A stretch of 64,000 nucleotides of DNA, from the NCBI GenBank assembly GCA_964358855.1, contig CAYHQQ010000004.1, positions 62,001 to 126,000 on the forward strand, in the 5' to 3' direction. The notes under the pieces were generated by a model. It did not search any database. It saw only the letters and a program-made list of their open reading frames with translations, and was not told where the DNA came from. This document shows, piece after piece, positions 36,652 to 44,845 of this stretch. How positions within the stretch are numbered: position 1 is the stretch's first letter; every line of letters begins with the position of its first letter. This DNA is from UBA2396 sp038042175. GTDB lineage: Bacteria > Planctomycetota > Phycisphaerae > Phycisphaerales > UBA1924. Made by a program: the position numbers and the translations under genes.

Positions 36652-38267
36652 GTGCCTGCCTCCTTGATGCCATTTCTGTGTCCATTGTTTCCCCCGACGA
36701 TCGCCTGACCCAGAATGTGGCGGATCGCCCCGAAGTCGTCTGGTGGGTCGATGACCGTCGCGCCGATCGCGGACCACCTGGGTCGTGCGGCCTTGGGCGG
36801 CGGGCCAAGCAGGACCACCATCCGCCCTTTGCCGCCGGCTCGCCCCTTGTGCCAGCGCGAGGCCTCCGCAAGAGCCTTCTGGTTTGGTTCGGTGATCCAG
36901 AGGTCCGCTTTCCCAGGCCCGCCCGCGCTCGCCGGCAGCACGCCGACCCCGGCCCCGATAAGGACCTGCGAGATGAGCGTGGCGATCCGATGATCGCGGA
37001 CCGAGACCGCTGCCGATTGGGTGCTTGCGCCCGACCGCCCGGGACGCGCGGCACTCCGTGTCGTGGGCAGGATCAGCATGGCGGTGGTGCCCCGCCCGGG
37101 CTCGCTCTTGAGCTCGAGGTTCCCGCCCGCCCGCACAGCGATCTTTCTCGCCAGAGGCAGGCCCAGGCCCGTTCCCATGCTCCGCGACTTGGTGGTGAAG
37201 AAAAGGTCGAAGGCCCGGCGCTGGATCACCGGTGACATGCCACGCCCTGAGTCAGAAACGCTGAGCTTGACCATGCTCCCGCGGTCGACCTTGCACGCCC
37301 GCAGACGCACGCTCGCGTTCTTGCGCCCCTCGGGAATCGCCTCGCCCGCGTTGATGATCAGATTGAGGATCGCCTGGGTGAGCCAGTGCGGCGCGATCCG
37401 CAGCGCCGGCAGCCCGGCCGGCAGCGACGCCAGCACCTTGACGTGCCGGGGCACCGCCTTGCGCAGCAGGGCGCCCACCTGGCTCCACCACTGCGCCACG
37501 TCGGTCGCGCCATCGCCATCGGAGGCCGGGCTCTGTGCCTGAGGGTCCAGGGCGAGGAAGTGCAGCCCGTCGCTCAGGTGCTGCAGATACGTCACCGACT
37601 TGCGCACCGCCATCAGATGCGCGAGGGCGGGGGCGGAGAGCCCCGCGTGCTCCAGCGCGTTGAGCCGGGCGCGAATGGGCAGCAGCACGTTGTTCATGTC
37701 GTGCCCGAGGCCCGCCGTCAGCGTCCCCAGCGAGGCCAGCCGGTCGGCCAGCTGCAGGCGCAGGTTGGCGGTGGCCAGCGCTCTGGTCTGTTCGGCGATG
37801 AGCCGGTGGAGCCGCCCGTGCTCGTCCTCCGAATCGGGGCCGACGTCGATCTTGCGGCTGACATCGCGGATAATGCCGATGAAGAACGGGGCAGACTGCG
37901 CCGGAAGGTCGGCCCGCGAGATCGAGAGCTCGATCTGGATGCCCGTTCCGTCCTTGCGAAGCGCGTCGAAGCGACGCGTGCGTTGAAGCGCCGCGGCCTT
38001 GTCCGCGGTCCGGTAGCGGTCCAGGTACCGGTCCAGTGCCGATCGACGCGGCTCGGGAATGAGCATCTTGAGGTTTCGCCCAAGCAACTCCGTCGACGTC
38101 CAGCCGAATATCTGCTCGACCGAATCGCTCGCGGACTGAATGATCCCGCCCGCGTCCATGGTGATGATCGGATCGAGCATGCGGGGAGTCATCGCTCCAT
38201 TGCGGGTCCCCTTGCCCGCGGGCACGGCAGCTGTCGAGGGCTTTGGCGACCTGATTGGGGCGGGCAT
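36648..38267 (-). CDS. PAS-domain sensor histidine kinase
   Basis: A 539-residue soluble histidine kinase. A PAS domain (about 30-150; MDAGGIIQSASDSVEQIFGW and ELLGRNLKMLIPEP) is followed by a coiled coil, a HisKA-like helix with LGHDMNNVLLPIRA carrying the His, and HATPase boxes NLIINAGEAI and GRGMSPVIQ...FFTTKSRSMGTGLGLPLA. A C-terminal region of about 120 residues looks like a degenerate receiver without the Asp. It is translationally coupled to the LuxR-type regulator. The start at 38267 is uncertain; an upstream in-frame ATG exists at 38291. Confidence 0.85.
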   Translation of the reverse strand: MPAPIRSPKPSTAAVPAGKGTRNGAMTPRMLDPIITMDAGGIIQSASDSVEQIFGWTSTELLGRNLKMLIPEPRRSALDRYLDRYRTADKAAALQRTRRFDALRKDGTGIQIELSISRADLPAQSAPFFIGIIRDVSRKIDVGPDSEDEHGRLHRLIAEQTRALATANLRLQLADRLASLGTLTAGLGHDMNNVLLPIRARLNALEHAGLSAPALAHLMAVRKSVTYLQHLSDGLHFLALDPQAQSPASDGDGATDVAQWWSQVGALLRKAVPRHVKVLASLPAGLPALRIAPHWLTQAILNLIINAGEAIPEGRKNASVRLRACKVDRGSMVKLSVSDSGRGMSPVIQRRAFDLFFTTKSRSMGTGLGLPLARKIAVRAGGNLELKSEPGRGTTAMLILPTTRSAARPGRSGASTQSAAVSVRDHRIATLISQVLIGAGVGVLPASAGGPGKADLWITEPNQKALAEASRWHKGRAGGKGRMVVLLGPPPKAARPRWSAIGATVIDPPDDFGAIRHILGQAIVGGNNGHRNGIKEAGT

Positions 38268-38703
38268 GAGTAAGTGTACTACCCCCCGCATTGGCCCGGC
38301 CGAACCGCTGAACTCGCGTCCAAGATAGGGGAAGTTTCCCGGTGACTCCGCGCCCATCGCCAGCTCGATGCTCCCAGCCCAAAGCGCGGCCCGAATGCGA
38401 TGGTCGCCACCGACGGGTCCGGATTGACCGTCGCGGCGAAGCCATAGTCATTGGCGACGTTGAGGGTGAGCGGGTCCACGGGCACCGCGATCTGGCCCGG
38501 AGCGAACCGGTCTTGTTCAGGAACTGGAGGGTGGAATGGTTGCTCAGGCTCTTGCTCGCACGATCTCCACGCGAAGGTGGGTGCGACGGCGCGATCGCGC
38601 GTGATCCGGGATCCACTCGCCGACATCAGTCACGCCATGCGTTGTGGAAGCACACCGCTCCCGGCGCCGGGTGCGCGCTTGGTCGGGGTTCGAGCGGTCC
38701 GGA
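38268..38703. other. Intergenic region without a convincing gene
   Basis: A 436-nt gap upstream of the kinase gene. A minus-strand frame at 38279-38626 reads partly protein-like (GFAATVNPDPSVATIAFGPR) but lacks a ribosome site and has no family pattern, so it may be a decayed gene. The gap should also contain the promoter of the kinase/regulator operon, which I cannot place. Confidence 0.4.
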
Positions 38704-38922
38704 TCAACCGCTCTTCTTACCGCCGCCCACAAGGACCATGAGCGCGCCCAGCAGGGCGACGCCGATCCCCCCGACGATGTACCACGTCGTGGCCTGCGTG
38801 AATCTGCCCGTGAACGTGTTGCTCACCTGATCGGCGACTGAGTGCGAGGAGTTGTTCCCCACCACGATCAGGACCACCCCGACGACGACGAGCACGATTC
38901 CGACGAGACGATTGCCATTCAT
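38704..38922 (-). CDS. DUF3185 family membrane protein, copy 1
   Basis: A 72-residue protein with two transmembrane helices (LVGIVLVVVGVVLIVVG and YIVGGIGVALLGALMVLVGG) separated by about 20 polar residues including the SFA/SVADQVSNTFTG type motif. It matches the DUF3185 layout. A second copy is at 41718-41945. Function unknown; family members occur beside other small stress-envelope genes. CGGAG precedes the start. Confidence 0.8.
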   Translation of the reverse strand: MNGNRLVGIVLVVVGVVLIVVGNNSSHSVADQVSNTFTGRFTQATTWYIVGGIGVALLGALMVLVGGGKKSG

Positions 38923-38970
38923 GTGTGAGCTCCGGACTGGATGCCTGTATCGGGTGCGACCAGTGAGAAT

Positions 38971-39666
38971 CTATGGACGCGTCGGCGCGTCCGAGGCGAT
39001 CTCCAGGAAGCACTCCCGCGCCTTGGCGACCAGCTGCTGCTGGGACAGGTGATGCTCGTCCACGACCATGGACCCGACGACCCTGGCCGCCAGCTCCTTG
39101 TGGTGGAGCGTGAGCTCGGACAGCAGTTGATCCATCGCGCTGCTGGCGCCCGTGCCGCCGCCAAAGACCAGGATCGCGTCGGCGGCGCGCAAAGCTTTGG
39201 CGATCGCCACGTAGTAACTCCGCTGCTCGGGCCTGCGCTGTCCGTTGGAGTCGTTCTCGACGTAGTGCAGGTGGCGACCGGTGCCCTCAGGGTCGTACGC
39301 CACGATGCGCTCGGGCGCGAGCCCCCTGGGCTCGGTCACAAAGATCCGCGCCTGGCGATGATCGATCACGACGAGCAGATTGACGCCGCACACCGCGGGC
39401 GGCGTCGGTTCCTCGTCCGATCGTTCGAGAAAGGCGCGGAGTTCCTTGAGCTCCTCCAGGGTGTCCACGTCCTTGTGCCGGTCGGGGTGCAGGAGGAGGG
39501 TCTGCCCGTTGCGCGTGACGCGGAAGTTGCCGTCGGATTCCTCGACGACCTTCCCCAGAGCACCCAGCATCGAGCGCACGTCCCGCCATTGCAGGTTGTG
39601 CGCTGCGGGATGGCGCAGGATCGCGTCGTAAGTGCCCTGATGCGCGTGTGACAGGCCAATCTTCAT
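38971..39666 (-). CDS. baeRF/eRF1-like protein with HicA-like N-terminus
   Basis: A 231-residue protein. Residues 1-75 (TYDAILRHPAAHNLQWRDVR, then FRVTRNGQTLLLHP) resemble the double-stranded RNA-binding HicA-like fold; residues about 90-215 look like a small archaeo-eukaryotic release-factor-type domain, with strands LLVVIDHRQARIFV and AILVFGGGTGASSAM. Proteins of this composition appear in bacterial stress gene clusters. No catalytic motif is certain. AAAGGAA precedes the ATG. Assignment from pattern only. Confidence 0.5.
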   Translation of the reverse strand: MKIGLSHAHQGTYDAILRHPAAHNLQWRDVRSMLGALGKVVEESDGNFRVTRNGQTLLLHPDRHKDVDTLEELKELRAFLERSDEEPTPPAVCGVNLLVVIDHRQARIFVTEPRGLAPERIVAYDPEGTGRHLHYVENDSNGQRRPEQRSYYVAIAKALRAADAILVFGGGTGASSAMDQLLSELTLHHKELAARVVGSMVVDEHHLSQQQLVAKARECFLEIASDAPTRP

Positions 39667-39710
39667 GCCCAGTTCCTTTATCCGCAGATCGCCGGTCGTG
39701 GGCGACAGGC

Positions 39711-39768
39711 GCCCGAGGCACCAGATGCCCGAGGCGCCAGATGCCTGAGGCGCTAGATGCCCGAGGGA
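39711..39768. repeat. 16-bp tandem repeat containing the DUF1328 stop codon
   Basis: Units GCCCGAGGCACCAGAT (39711-39726), GCCCGAGGCGCCAGAT (39727-39742), GCCTGAGGCGCTAGAT (39743-39758) and a partial fourth (39759-39768). The stop codon of the DUF1328 gene is the CTA in the third unit on the plus strand (TAG on the minus strand), a one-base change from the CCA of the other units. Confidence 0.85.
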
Positions 39769-39932
39769 CGCTTGCCCGTGACCAGGCTGAAGACCAGGGT
39801 CACCAGAAAGACCACCAGGAACACGAAGAACAGGATCTTGGCGATGTACATCGATTCGCCCGCGATGTTCGTGAACCCAAGCAAAGCAGCGATGATCGCG
39901 ACGACAAGAAATGTGAGTGCCCAGCGAAGCAT
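39753..39932 (-). CDS. DUF1328 family small membrane protein
   Basis: A 59-residue protein of two hydrophobic helices (WALTFLVVAIIAALLGF and AKILFFVFLVVFLVTLVFSL) with the GIAGESMYIAK-like linker, matching DUF1328 (YtjA type). These are small inner-membrane proteins of unknown function that are abundant in stress-exposed bacteria. GGGAGA lies before the start. The C-terminus ends inside the 16-bp tandem repeat. Confidence 0.88.
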   Translation of the reverse strand: MLRWALTFLVVAIIAALLGFTNIAGESMYIAKILFFVFLVVFLVTLVFSLVTGKRPSGI

Positions 39933-40009
39933 GTGTGAATCTCCCGAAGAATTGACCGGTGTTCCCGCCCCCACTCCGTCGTGAAGGCCCTCAACCAAAG
40001 CGAGACCAT

Positions 40010-40345
40010 TCAGCTCGCCGCCTGCTTCTTTCCGCTGCTTTGAACCATCCCGATCACGTGTGGCAGCACCCAGGCCGCCACACGTGCCACCACCGCCCAG
40101 CTGATCAACCTTCGACCCACCGACTTCTCCCGCGAGCCCCTGCTCGCCCGCGGCGCCCTCAGCAGCCGCACGATCGCCATCCCGCCCAGCACCGCCAGCG
40201 TGCTCCTGGCGGCGATCGCCCCCACACTCGACCGGGCCTGGGCCTTGTGCGCGTCGGTCTCGTCGGCCCAGAACAGCAGCCGAGCCTTCGCGTCCGCGGG
40301 CGACGAGCCCTCCCCGATGGCAGGATCGCGTCCATTCCCAATCAT
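40010..40345 (-). CDS. Small protein of the DUF883/holin-X operon (YqjK position)
   Basis: A 111-residue protein whose start overlaps the stop of the holin-X-like gene by 4 nt. It has an acidic N-terminus, one likely amphipathic/hydrophobic helix (GAIAARSTLAVLGGMAIVRLL) and a second hydrophobic segment near the end (AVVARVAAWVLPHVIGMVQ). In E. coli the order is yqjD, yqjE, yqjK; this gene has the third position, although sequence similarity to YqjK is not evident. Confidence 0.6.
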   Translation of the reverse strand: MIGNGRDPAIGEGSSPADAKARLLFWADETDAHKAQARSSVGAIAARSTLAVLGGMAIVRLLRAPRASRGSREKSVGRRLISWAVVARVAAWVLPHVIGMVQSSGKKQAAS

Positions 40346-40662
40346 GGTTGGCGACTCCCGGCAAGCGCCCTGAAACCGAGCAGGCACGCGCCGCCCAGGC
40401 CCAGGATCAAAGCGCCTGTCAGCGCCGCCGCCAGCGGACGCCCGACCTGGGTCTCCAGCCACCACATCAGCCCCGCCGCCATCAACAACGCGCCGGCGAC
40501 CAGCAGCGGGATCGAAACGATGAGAAAGGTCACGCCCACCGCCATGCTCGAGGCTCGCGCCCGCGCACGACTCGCCTCCTCGCGGACGACCGAGAGCAGC
40601 GCCCGCCCTTCGGCCTCGATCAGGTCGAAGACGTGCACGACAAACTGGGAGATGACCTTCAA
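40342..40662 (-). CDS. Holin-X/YqjE-like membrane protein
   Basis: A 106-residue protein with an N-terminal amphipathic helix (LIEAEGRALLSVVREEASRA) followed by two transmembrane helices, the layout of the putative actinobacterial Holin-X/YqjE family (Phage_holin_3_6). The TTG start at 40662 has AGGAG 6 nt upstream and lies two bases after the DUF883 stop. It is the middle gene of a tight three-gene operon. Confidence 0.8.
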   Translation of the reverse strand: MKVISQFVVHVFDLIEAEGRALLSVVREEASRARARASSMAVGVTFLIVSIPLLVAGALLMAAGLMWWLETQVGRPLAAALTGALILGLGGACLLGFRALAGSRQP

Positions 40663-40664
40663 GC

Positions 40665-40991
40665 TCAGCTCCTGGATCGCGAGAGGATCAGCCCCGCCAG
40701 CACGCCCACGCCCGCCGCGATGCCGATGCTCGCGATCGGGTGACGCGTGACAACGCCCCGCAAGGAGTCGGTCGCCTCGCTGGCGGCCTGCTTGGCCCCG
40801 TCAAATTTCTCCTTGGCCGCCTCGACGGCGTGCTGGGCTCCCTGGCGGAGTTCCGCCGCACCCGAGCGAGCGGCATCGACCGCGCCGTGGGCCAGGTTCT
40901 TCACGTCGGTCCTGAGCGTGCCCAGCCCGTCGCCAAGCCCCTGGAGATCCTGCTTGAATCCCGTTCCGTCCGTTGCCTGAGTGATGGCCAT
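40665..40991 (-). CDS. DUF883 (ElaB/YqjD-type) ribosome- or membrane-associated protein
   Basis: A 108-residue protein with a long amphipathic helix (residues about 15-75, LRTDVKNLAHGAVDAARSGA) and a C-terminal transmembrane helix with the typical VVTRHPIASIGIAAGVGVLAGLIL ending of DUF883 split here as HPIASIGIAAGVGVLAG. Family members such as YqjD and ElaB tether ribosomes to the membrane in stationary phase. First gene of the yqjDEK-like operon. Confidence 0.88.
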   Translation of the reverse strand: MAITQATDGTGFKQDLQGLGDGLGTLRTDVKNLAHGAVDAARSGAAELRQGAQHAVEAAKEKFDGAKQAASEATDSLRGVVTRHPIASIGIAAGVGVLAGLILSRSRS

Positions 40992-41321
40992 GTTCGAGCT
41001 CGCTTTCCTGTGTGTCAGCGCCGGCGATCGGCGCGACGTGGTCTCTCTCGTGTTCGCTCTTGCCCACCACGCTGGTGAGTCGGAGCAAGCGCTCTCAGCA
41101 TCCCGACCGCGGACAACTGAGACGAATCCGGGCGTCTCTGATCTCCAGATCCGCCAGGCGTGTTCAATCCCTTGCGGGCCTGGGCGCGGGCAACCATCTC
41201 GCTCGCGCACACCCGACCGCGGGCTCGGGGGCCAATGCCCCGCGGTCGGCACCACGGCCCGTCAGTTCGCCGCGCCTTCTGTGCCGCAGTCGCCCGGGCG
41301 CCCGCGCAAGGCCTCCCGGCG
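40992..41321. other. Intergenic region with an 11-bp hairpin
   Basis: This 330-nt gap should contain the promoter of the DUF883 operon on the minus strand, which I cannot place. The hairpin CCGACCGCGGG (41213-41223) / CCCGCGGTCGG (41239-41249) lies about 70 nt after the DUF3309 stop on the minus strand. It has no T run and may be a factor-dependent terminator. No gene seen. Confidence 0.45.
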
Positions 41322-41486
41322 CTAGAACCCCCGGGGAATCACGTTCAGCAGCAGAAGAACGATCAGGATCACAAGCACCAGTCCCAGCCCGCCCGCGGGG
41401 CCATACCCCCAGTTCTTGCTGTGCGGCCAGGTGGGAAGGCCGCCCACCAGAAGCAGAATGACGAGGATAAGTAGAATCAGACCCAT
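41322..41486 (-). CDS. DUF3309 family small membrane protein
   Basis: A 54-residue protein with two short helices (ILLILVILLLVGGLP and GLGLVLVILIVLLLLNVIP) around the WPHSKNWGYGPAG core, which is the DUF3309 signature. Ribosome site GGAGG at the proper distance. DUF3309 proteins are of unknown function, commonly found next to DUF883 and DUF1328 genes. Confidence 0.9.
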   Translation of the reverse strand: MGLILLILVILLLVGGLPTWPHSKNWGYGPAGGLGLVLVILIVLLLLNVIPRGF

Positions 41487-41717
41487 TTGAACCTCCAGTC
41501 GATTGCTCCGAACATGACGCCGCTCTGTATCCGAGTCCGATTCACGCGCGTGAGCACACATTCGCGGGCGGTGCCACGCGACCGGCAAGGCGAGCTCGAC
41601 TCGACAATCTCGTTGAGCCCGCACTCAGGCGACAGTCGGCGCCACTCTTGGCGTCCAACGATCTGATCATAAGAACGCAGCACAATAAGGCCACCCCGGA
41701 GAGTTCCCCGATCGCCC

Positions 41718-41945
41718 TCAACGTCCAAAGCACTTCCCCCCGCGACACGGCGAGAGTGCCGCGGCCCCTCCCGCCAGAATCAGCACCGCGCCGCCGATGG
41801 TCATCCAGATCGCCCAGTCCGTCGGCGTGTCCCTGAAGATCCTCTCCAAGCGCGACGCGAACGAATCGGTGTCGCGGAGCCCCAGGACCAGCAGCACCAC
41901 GCCGGCGATGAGCACGATTCCCCCGATGAGACGCTGTTGCCGCAT
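41718..41945 (-). CDS. DUF3185 family membrane protein, copy 2
   Basis: A 75-residue two-helix protein (LIGGIVLIAGVVLLVLGL and AIWMTIGGAVLILAGG) with the DSFASRLERIFRDTPTD linker of DUF3185. It differs from copy 1 mainly in the linker and by a Cys-containing tail, SPCRGGKCFG. The two copies bracket a group of other small membrane genes on the same strand, so this may be a regional duplication. Confidence 0.85.
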   Translation of the reverse strand: MRQQRLIGGIVLIAGVVLLVLGLRDTDSFASRLERIFRDTPTDWAIWMTIGGAVLILAGGAAALSPCRGGKCFGR

Positions 41946-42155
41946 GTGATTGCCTCCGCCCCTTCTTTTCTCTGACCCCTGTCCCCAAGCCCGCCGCGAC
42001 CCCAGTCTCTCTCGACTCATGGGCCGTTCTCGCCGCCGGGGGGTTTCCCCGGCGGCGAGTCGGTCAACACAACGGCCATCTCCCGCGAGCGGAGATCTTC
42101 AAGACTCGCTTCTCCCACCCGATCCGGCACGCGCGCCACTTCGGACGCCTCTGGA

Positions 42156-42560
42156 TCAGTGCGTCGTCAGAGCGGGCTTTGCCGGCGTGTTCACTACGGG
42201 GCGATCGGCGCCCTTGCTGGCGCCCGGGCTTGCTTCGATCGTGCTGTCACCCAAAGACTTCTGGGCGGGCGAGCAGGACTGCCCGCTGCCCTTGAACTCG
42301 GTCTGAGATTTCTGGGACGAACAGCACGCGTCTTTGCCCTCGCTGCCGCTCGCCTGGAGGGTGTATCCCGCGTTCTTGATGGCCGCACACGCGGCATCGC
42401 AGGCGCCCTGCTCGCACGTGATCGTCGCGGAGCCGACGCTCACCGACTGGGTCACAACCCCCGCAACGCCCTTGAGAGCATCGGTGACCTTCTTGACGCA
42501 GGCGTCGCCCGTCATGCCGTCGATCTTGAGCGTTCTGGTGGAGTTCGTCGTTGCTTCCAT
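42156..42560 (-). CDS. Copper-chaperone-like HMA protein with altered metal site
   Basis: A 134-residue protein. Residues about 8-72 form a heavy-metal-associated domain (LKIDGMTGDACVKKVTDALK...GVVTQSVSVGSATI), but the first cysteine of the usual CxxC is absent (GMTGDAC). A long tail contains further cysteines, DACCSSQKS and SCSPAQKS. It may bind metal differently or have another role. It is the last minus-strand gene of the island and echoes the copper theme of the efflux cluster. Confidence 0.75.
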   Translation of the reverse strand: MEATTNSTRTLKIDGMTGDACVKKVTDALKGVAGVVTQSVSVGSATITCEQGACDAACAAIKNAGYTLQASGSEGKDACCSSQKSQTEFKGSGQSCSPAQKSLGDSTIEASPGASKGADRPVVNTPAKPALTTH

Positions 42561-42900
42561 GGGGAATCCTTTCATAAGGCCAAACGTACCGGGAAGGCTC
42601 ATACTCCCCGCGGGCACGAGCACCATACCCCCGCGAGTTTCCACTTCAACAGCCTGTGGGCCCGCGACGCTTGATGGGGGATTTGTACCGTGGAGCCCGG
42701 CGAATCGCCCGTGTCGTCCACCCCGGGGAGCCTTCCGCGGGAACATCTGCCCCCCTCTCCCGGAATCCCGCAATGGCAGCCATAAATCGCGACATGCCTG
42801 AACGGCTGGGAGTGGTCTCGTGTCTGTCAGGAAGGTGTCCCCCATCCCACGCGTTCGCTGTCCGAGCCGTTGACCCGCGCCCATTAAAGGAGAGATTGTC
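42561..42900. other. Intergenic region between divergent HMA and CHRD genes
   Basis: The 340-nt gap must hold two divergent promoters. I see AAAGGAGA directly before the CHRD start at 42901 but no convincing -35/-10 pair, and no gene-like open frame. Confidence 0.4.
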
Positions 42901-43509
42901 ATGCCCAGTCCGCTCGTTTCCTCGCTGTTCCCTCGCGCGATCCAGTCGGCGGTGGCCGTCGCTGCGCTCGCCATAGCCTCGTCCGCCTGCGGGGACGTGA
43001 TCACGTACTCCGTGCACCTCACCGGCGCCGCCGAGGCTCCTCCCAACGCCTCGCCCGGACTGGGAGACGGGTTCGTCACCATCGACACCGCGCTGCACAC
43101 GATGCACCTTCACGTCGATTTCGGCGGACTCATCGGAACCGTCTCCGCCTCGCACATCCACGCGGCCACCGCCGTCGCAGGCGCCGGCACCGCCGGTGTT
43201 GCCACCACAACTCCGACCTTTGCCGGCTTTCCCCTGGGCGTCACCGCCGGCACCTACGACACCATCCTCGACATGACCCTCGCTTCGAGCTACAACCCCA
43301 GCTACGTCGCGGCCCACGGCGGCACCACCGCCTCGGCCGAGATCGACCTCTTCGCCGCCTTCGCCGCCGGAAAGGCCTACTGGAACATCCACACCACCGC
43401 CTTCCCGCCCGGTGAGATCCGCGGTTTCCTCACGCCGGTTCCCGCGCCCGGTGCGGCCTCCGTTCTCGCCATCGGCACGCTCCTGGTCGCTCGTCGCCGA
43501 AGAGTCTGA
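42901..43509 (+). CDS. CHRD domain exported protein with PEP-CTERM-like tail
   Basis: A 202-residue protein with a signal peptide (AALAIASSACGD boundary) and a CHRD domain, in which ITYSVHLTGAAEAPPN, GTYDTILDMT and AYWNIHTTAFPPGEIRGFL are the recognisable blocks. The C-terminus VPAPGAASVLAIGTLLVARRRRV has the Pro motif, hydrophobic helix and basic end of PEP-CTERM-like sorting signals. CHRD occurs in chordin and in bacterial secreted proteins of unknown role. AAAGGAGA precedes the start. Confidence 0.85.
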   Translation: MPSPLVSSLFPRAIQSAVAVAALAIASSACGDVITYSVHLTGAAEAPPNASPGLGDGFVTIDTALHTMHLHVDFGGLIGTVSASHIHAATAVAGAGTAGVATTTPTFAGFPLGVTAGTYDTILDMTLASSYNPSYVAAHGGTTASAEIDLFAAFAAGKAYWNIHTTAFPPGEIRGFLTPVPAPGAASVLAIGTLLVARRRRV

Positions 43510-43553
43510 CGCCTTTCCAAACTGAGGCACTCCTCGCCTCAACTCCTTGAATC

Positions 43554-43590
43554 AGCGGCGTCTCCGTCAATCACGGCGACGCCGCTTTAT
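43554..43590 (+). terminator. Probable intrinsic terminator after the CHRD gene
   Basis: AGCGGCGTC (43554-43562) pairs with GACGCCGCT (43578-43586) around a 15-nt loop, and TTATCTT follows. It lies 45 nt after the CHRD stop. Confidence 0.65.
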
Positions 43591-43755
43591 CTTGCCGCGG
43601 GCCAGCCCCGCTTCCCACCTCGCTCGACGCCGTCATGTCGTCTGCAACGCCCTGCTTCCACGACCACGACGACTTCAGCATCACTTAGAGCATGCCCGGC
43701 GTGTCGCTCACGCTGCGACTGGTCGCCCGTGGCGGGACGAGTACCCTTGCGGTTC

Positions 43756-44832
43756 ATGTGCCCCACTCCATCCGACCTCCGCGGTGACCAGGCCCCCATC
43801 CGCCGCCCTTCCGCGCGCGGGTTCGCAAGGCCGCTCTTCGCCGCCGCCCTCGAACGCCGCAAAGCCCTCATCGCCAAAAAAGCCACCCAGGCCTTCCGCG
43901 CCTTTTCCGGGACACCCGACGGCGTCGACGGAGTTTTCATCGACGTCTACGGCCCCGGCGCCGTGCTCATCGTCTACGAGGGCAGCACACCCAAAGGCTT
44001 CGACCCCGCCATCGAGGCTGTCAACGCCCTGGACGAGCTGGCACCCCTGGGCGTTCGCGCCGTCTACTTCAAGCCCTTTGCCAAAGACCGATCCAAACTC
44101 GGCGGCGAGCTTCCCGCTGTCGTGACTGACAAGAATCCCGCCGCCGGAGAGCCCCTCACCGATGCGGTCGTCATTCGTGAGCTGGACTGGAACCTTGAGA
44201 TCCGCCTCTACGACGGCCTCTCTACCGGCCTCTTCCTCGACCAGCGCGAGAACCGCGGCTTCGTCGCCCGGTGGGTCGCCGACCGCATCCGTGCCGGCGG
44301 ACCCGTCCCCTCGGTCCTCAACACCTTCGCGTACACCTGCGCCTTCTCGATCGCCGCGGCGAAGGCCGGGGCGGCCACAACAAGCGTCGATGTCTCGCCG
44401 CGCTACCTCGACTGGGGCAAGCGGAACTTTGCCCACAACGCCATGCAACCCGAGGTCGACTCCGGCAAGCACCGCTTTGCGCGCATGGACACGTTCGAGT
44501 ATCTCGCGTACGCCAAGCGAAAGGCGCTGAAACACGACCTGATCATCCTCGACCCCCCGAGCTTCGCCACCGGGTCCAGGAAAAAGGGAATCAAGCCATG
44601 GAGCTCCACCGAGGACTACGCCAGGCTCGTCAGAGAGGCCGCCACCGTGCTGGGCCCCAAGGGTGTGATCTTCGCGTCGACCAACACGCACGATCTCTGC
44701 AAGCCCGGACGCCTCGACTCGGAGATCACTCGAGGCCTTGGACGCCCGCCCCGCTGGATCAAGCTGCCCGAACCGCCCACGGACTTTGCAACCGAGCACG
44801 ATCGCTTCGCCGCCCGCGCCTTCGGCGTGTGA
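43756..44832 (+). CDS. RlmI-like class I rRNA methyltransferase
   Basis: A 358-residue SAM-dependent methyltransferase of the RlmI/RlmK type. It has a N-terminal substrate-binding region (FSGTPDGVDGVFIDVYGPGA), then DGLSTGLFLDQRENR, the SAM motif NTFAYTCAFSIAAAKAGA, the acidic residue after VDVSPRYLDWGKRN, and the catalytic region DLIILDPPSFATG. Family members methylate cytosine C5 in large-subunit rRNA. The ATG at 43756 is preferred over GTG at 43729. Which base it modifies cannot be told here. Confidence 0.85.
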   Translation: MCPTPSDLRGDQAPIRRPSARGFARPLFAAALERRKALIAKKATQAFRAFSGTPDGVDGVFIDVYGPGAVLIVYEGSTPKGFDPAIEAVNALDELAPLGVRAVYFKPFAKDRSKLGGELPAVVTDKNPAAGEPLTDAVVIRELDWNLEIRLYDGLSTGLFLDQRENRGFVARWVADRIRAGGPVPSVLNTFAYTCAFSIAAAKAGAATTSVDVSPRYLDWGKRNFAHNAMQPEVDSGKHRFARMDTFEYLAYAKRKALKHDLIILDPPSFATGSRKKGIKPWSSTEDYARLVREAATVLGPKGVIFASTNTHDLCKPGRLDSEITRGLGRPPRWIKLPEPPTDFATEHDRFAARAFGV

Positions 44833-44845
44833 GGCGCGGGGCATC

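Noticed and set aside
38279..38626. Minus-strand frame with partly protein-like sequence
   Set aside because: No ribosome site, no family pattern; described as intergenic only.
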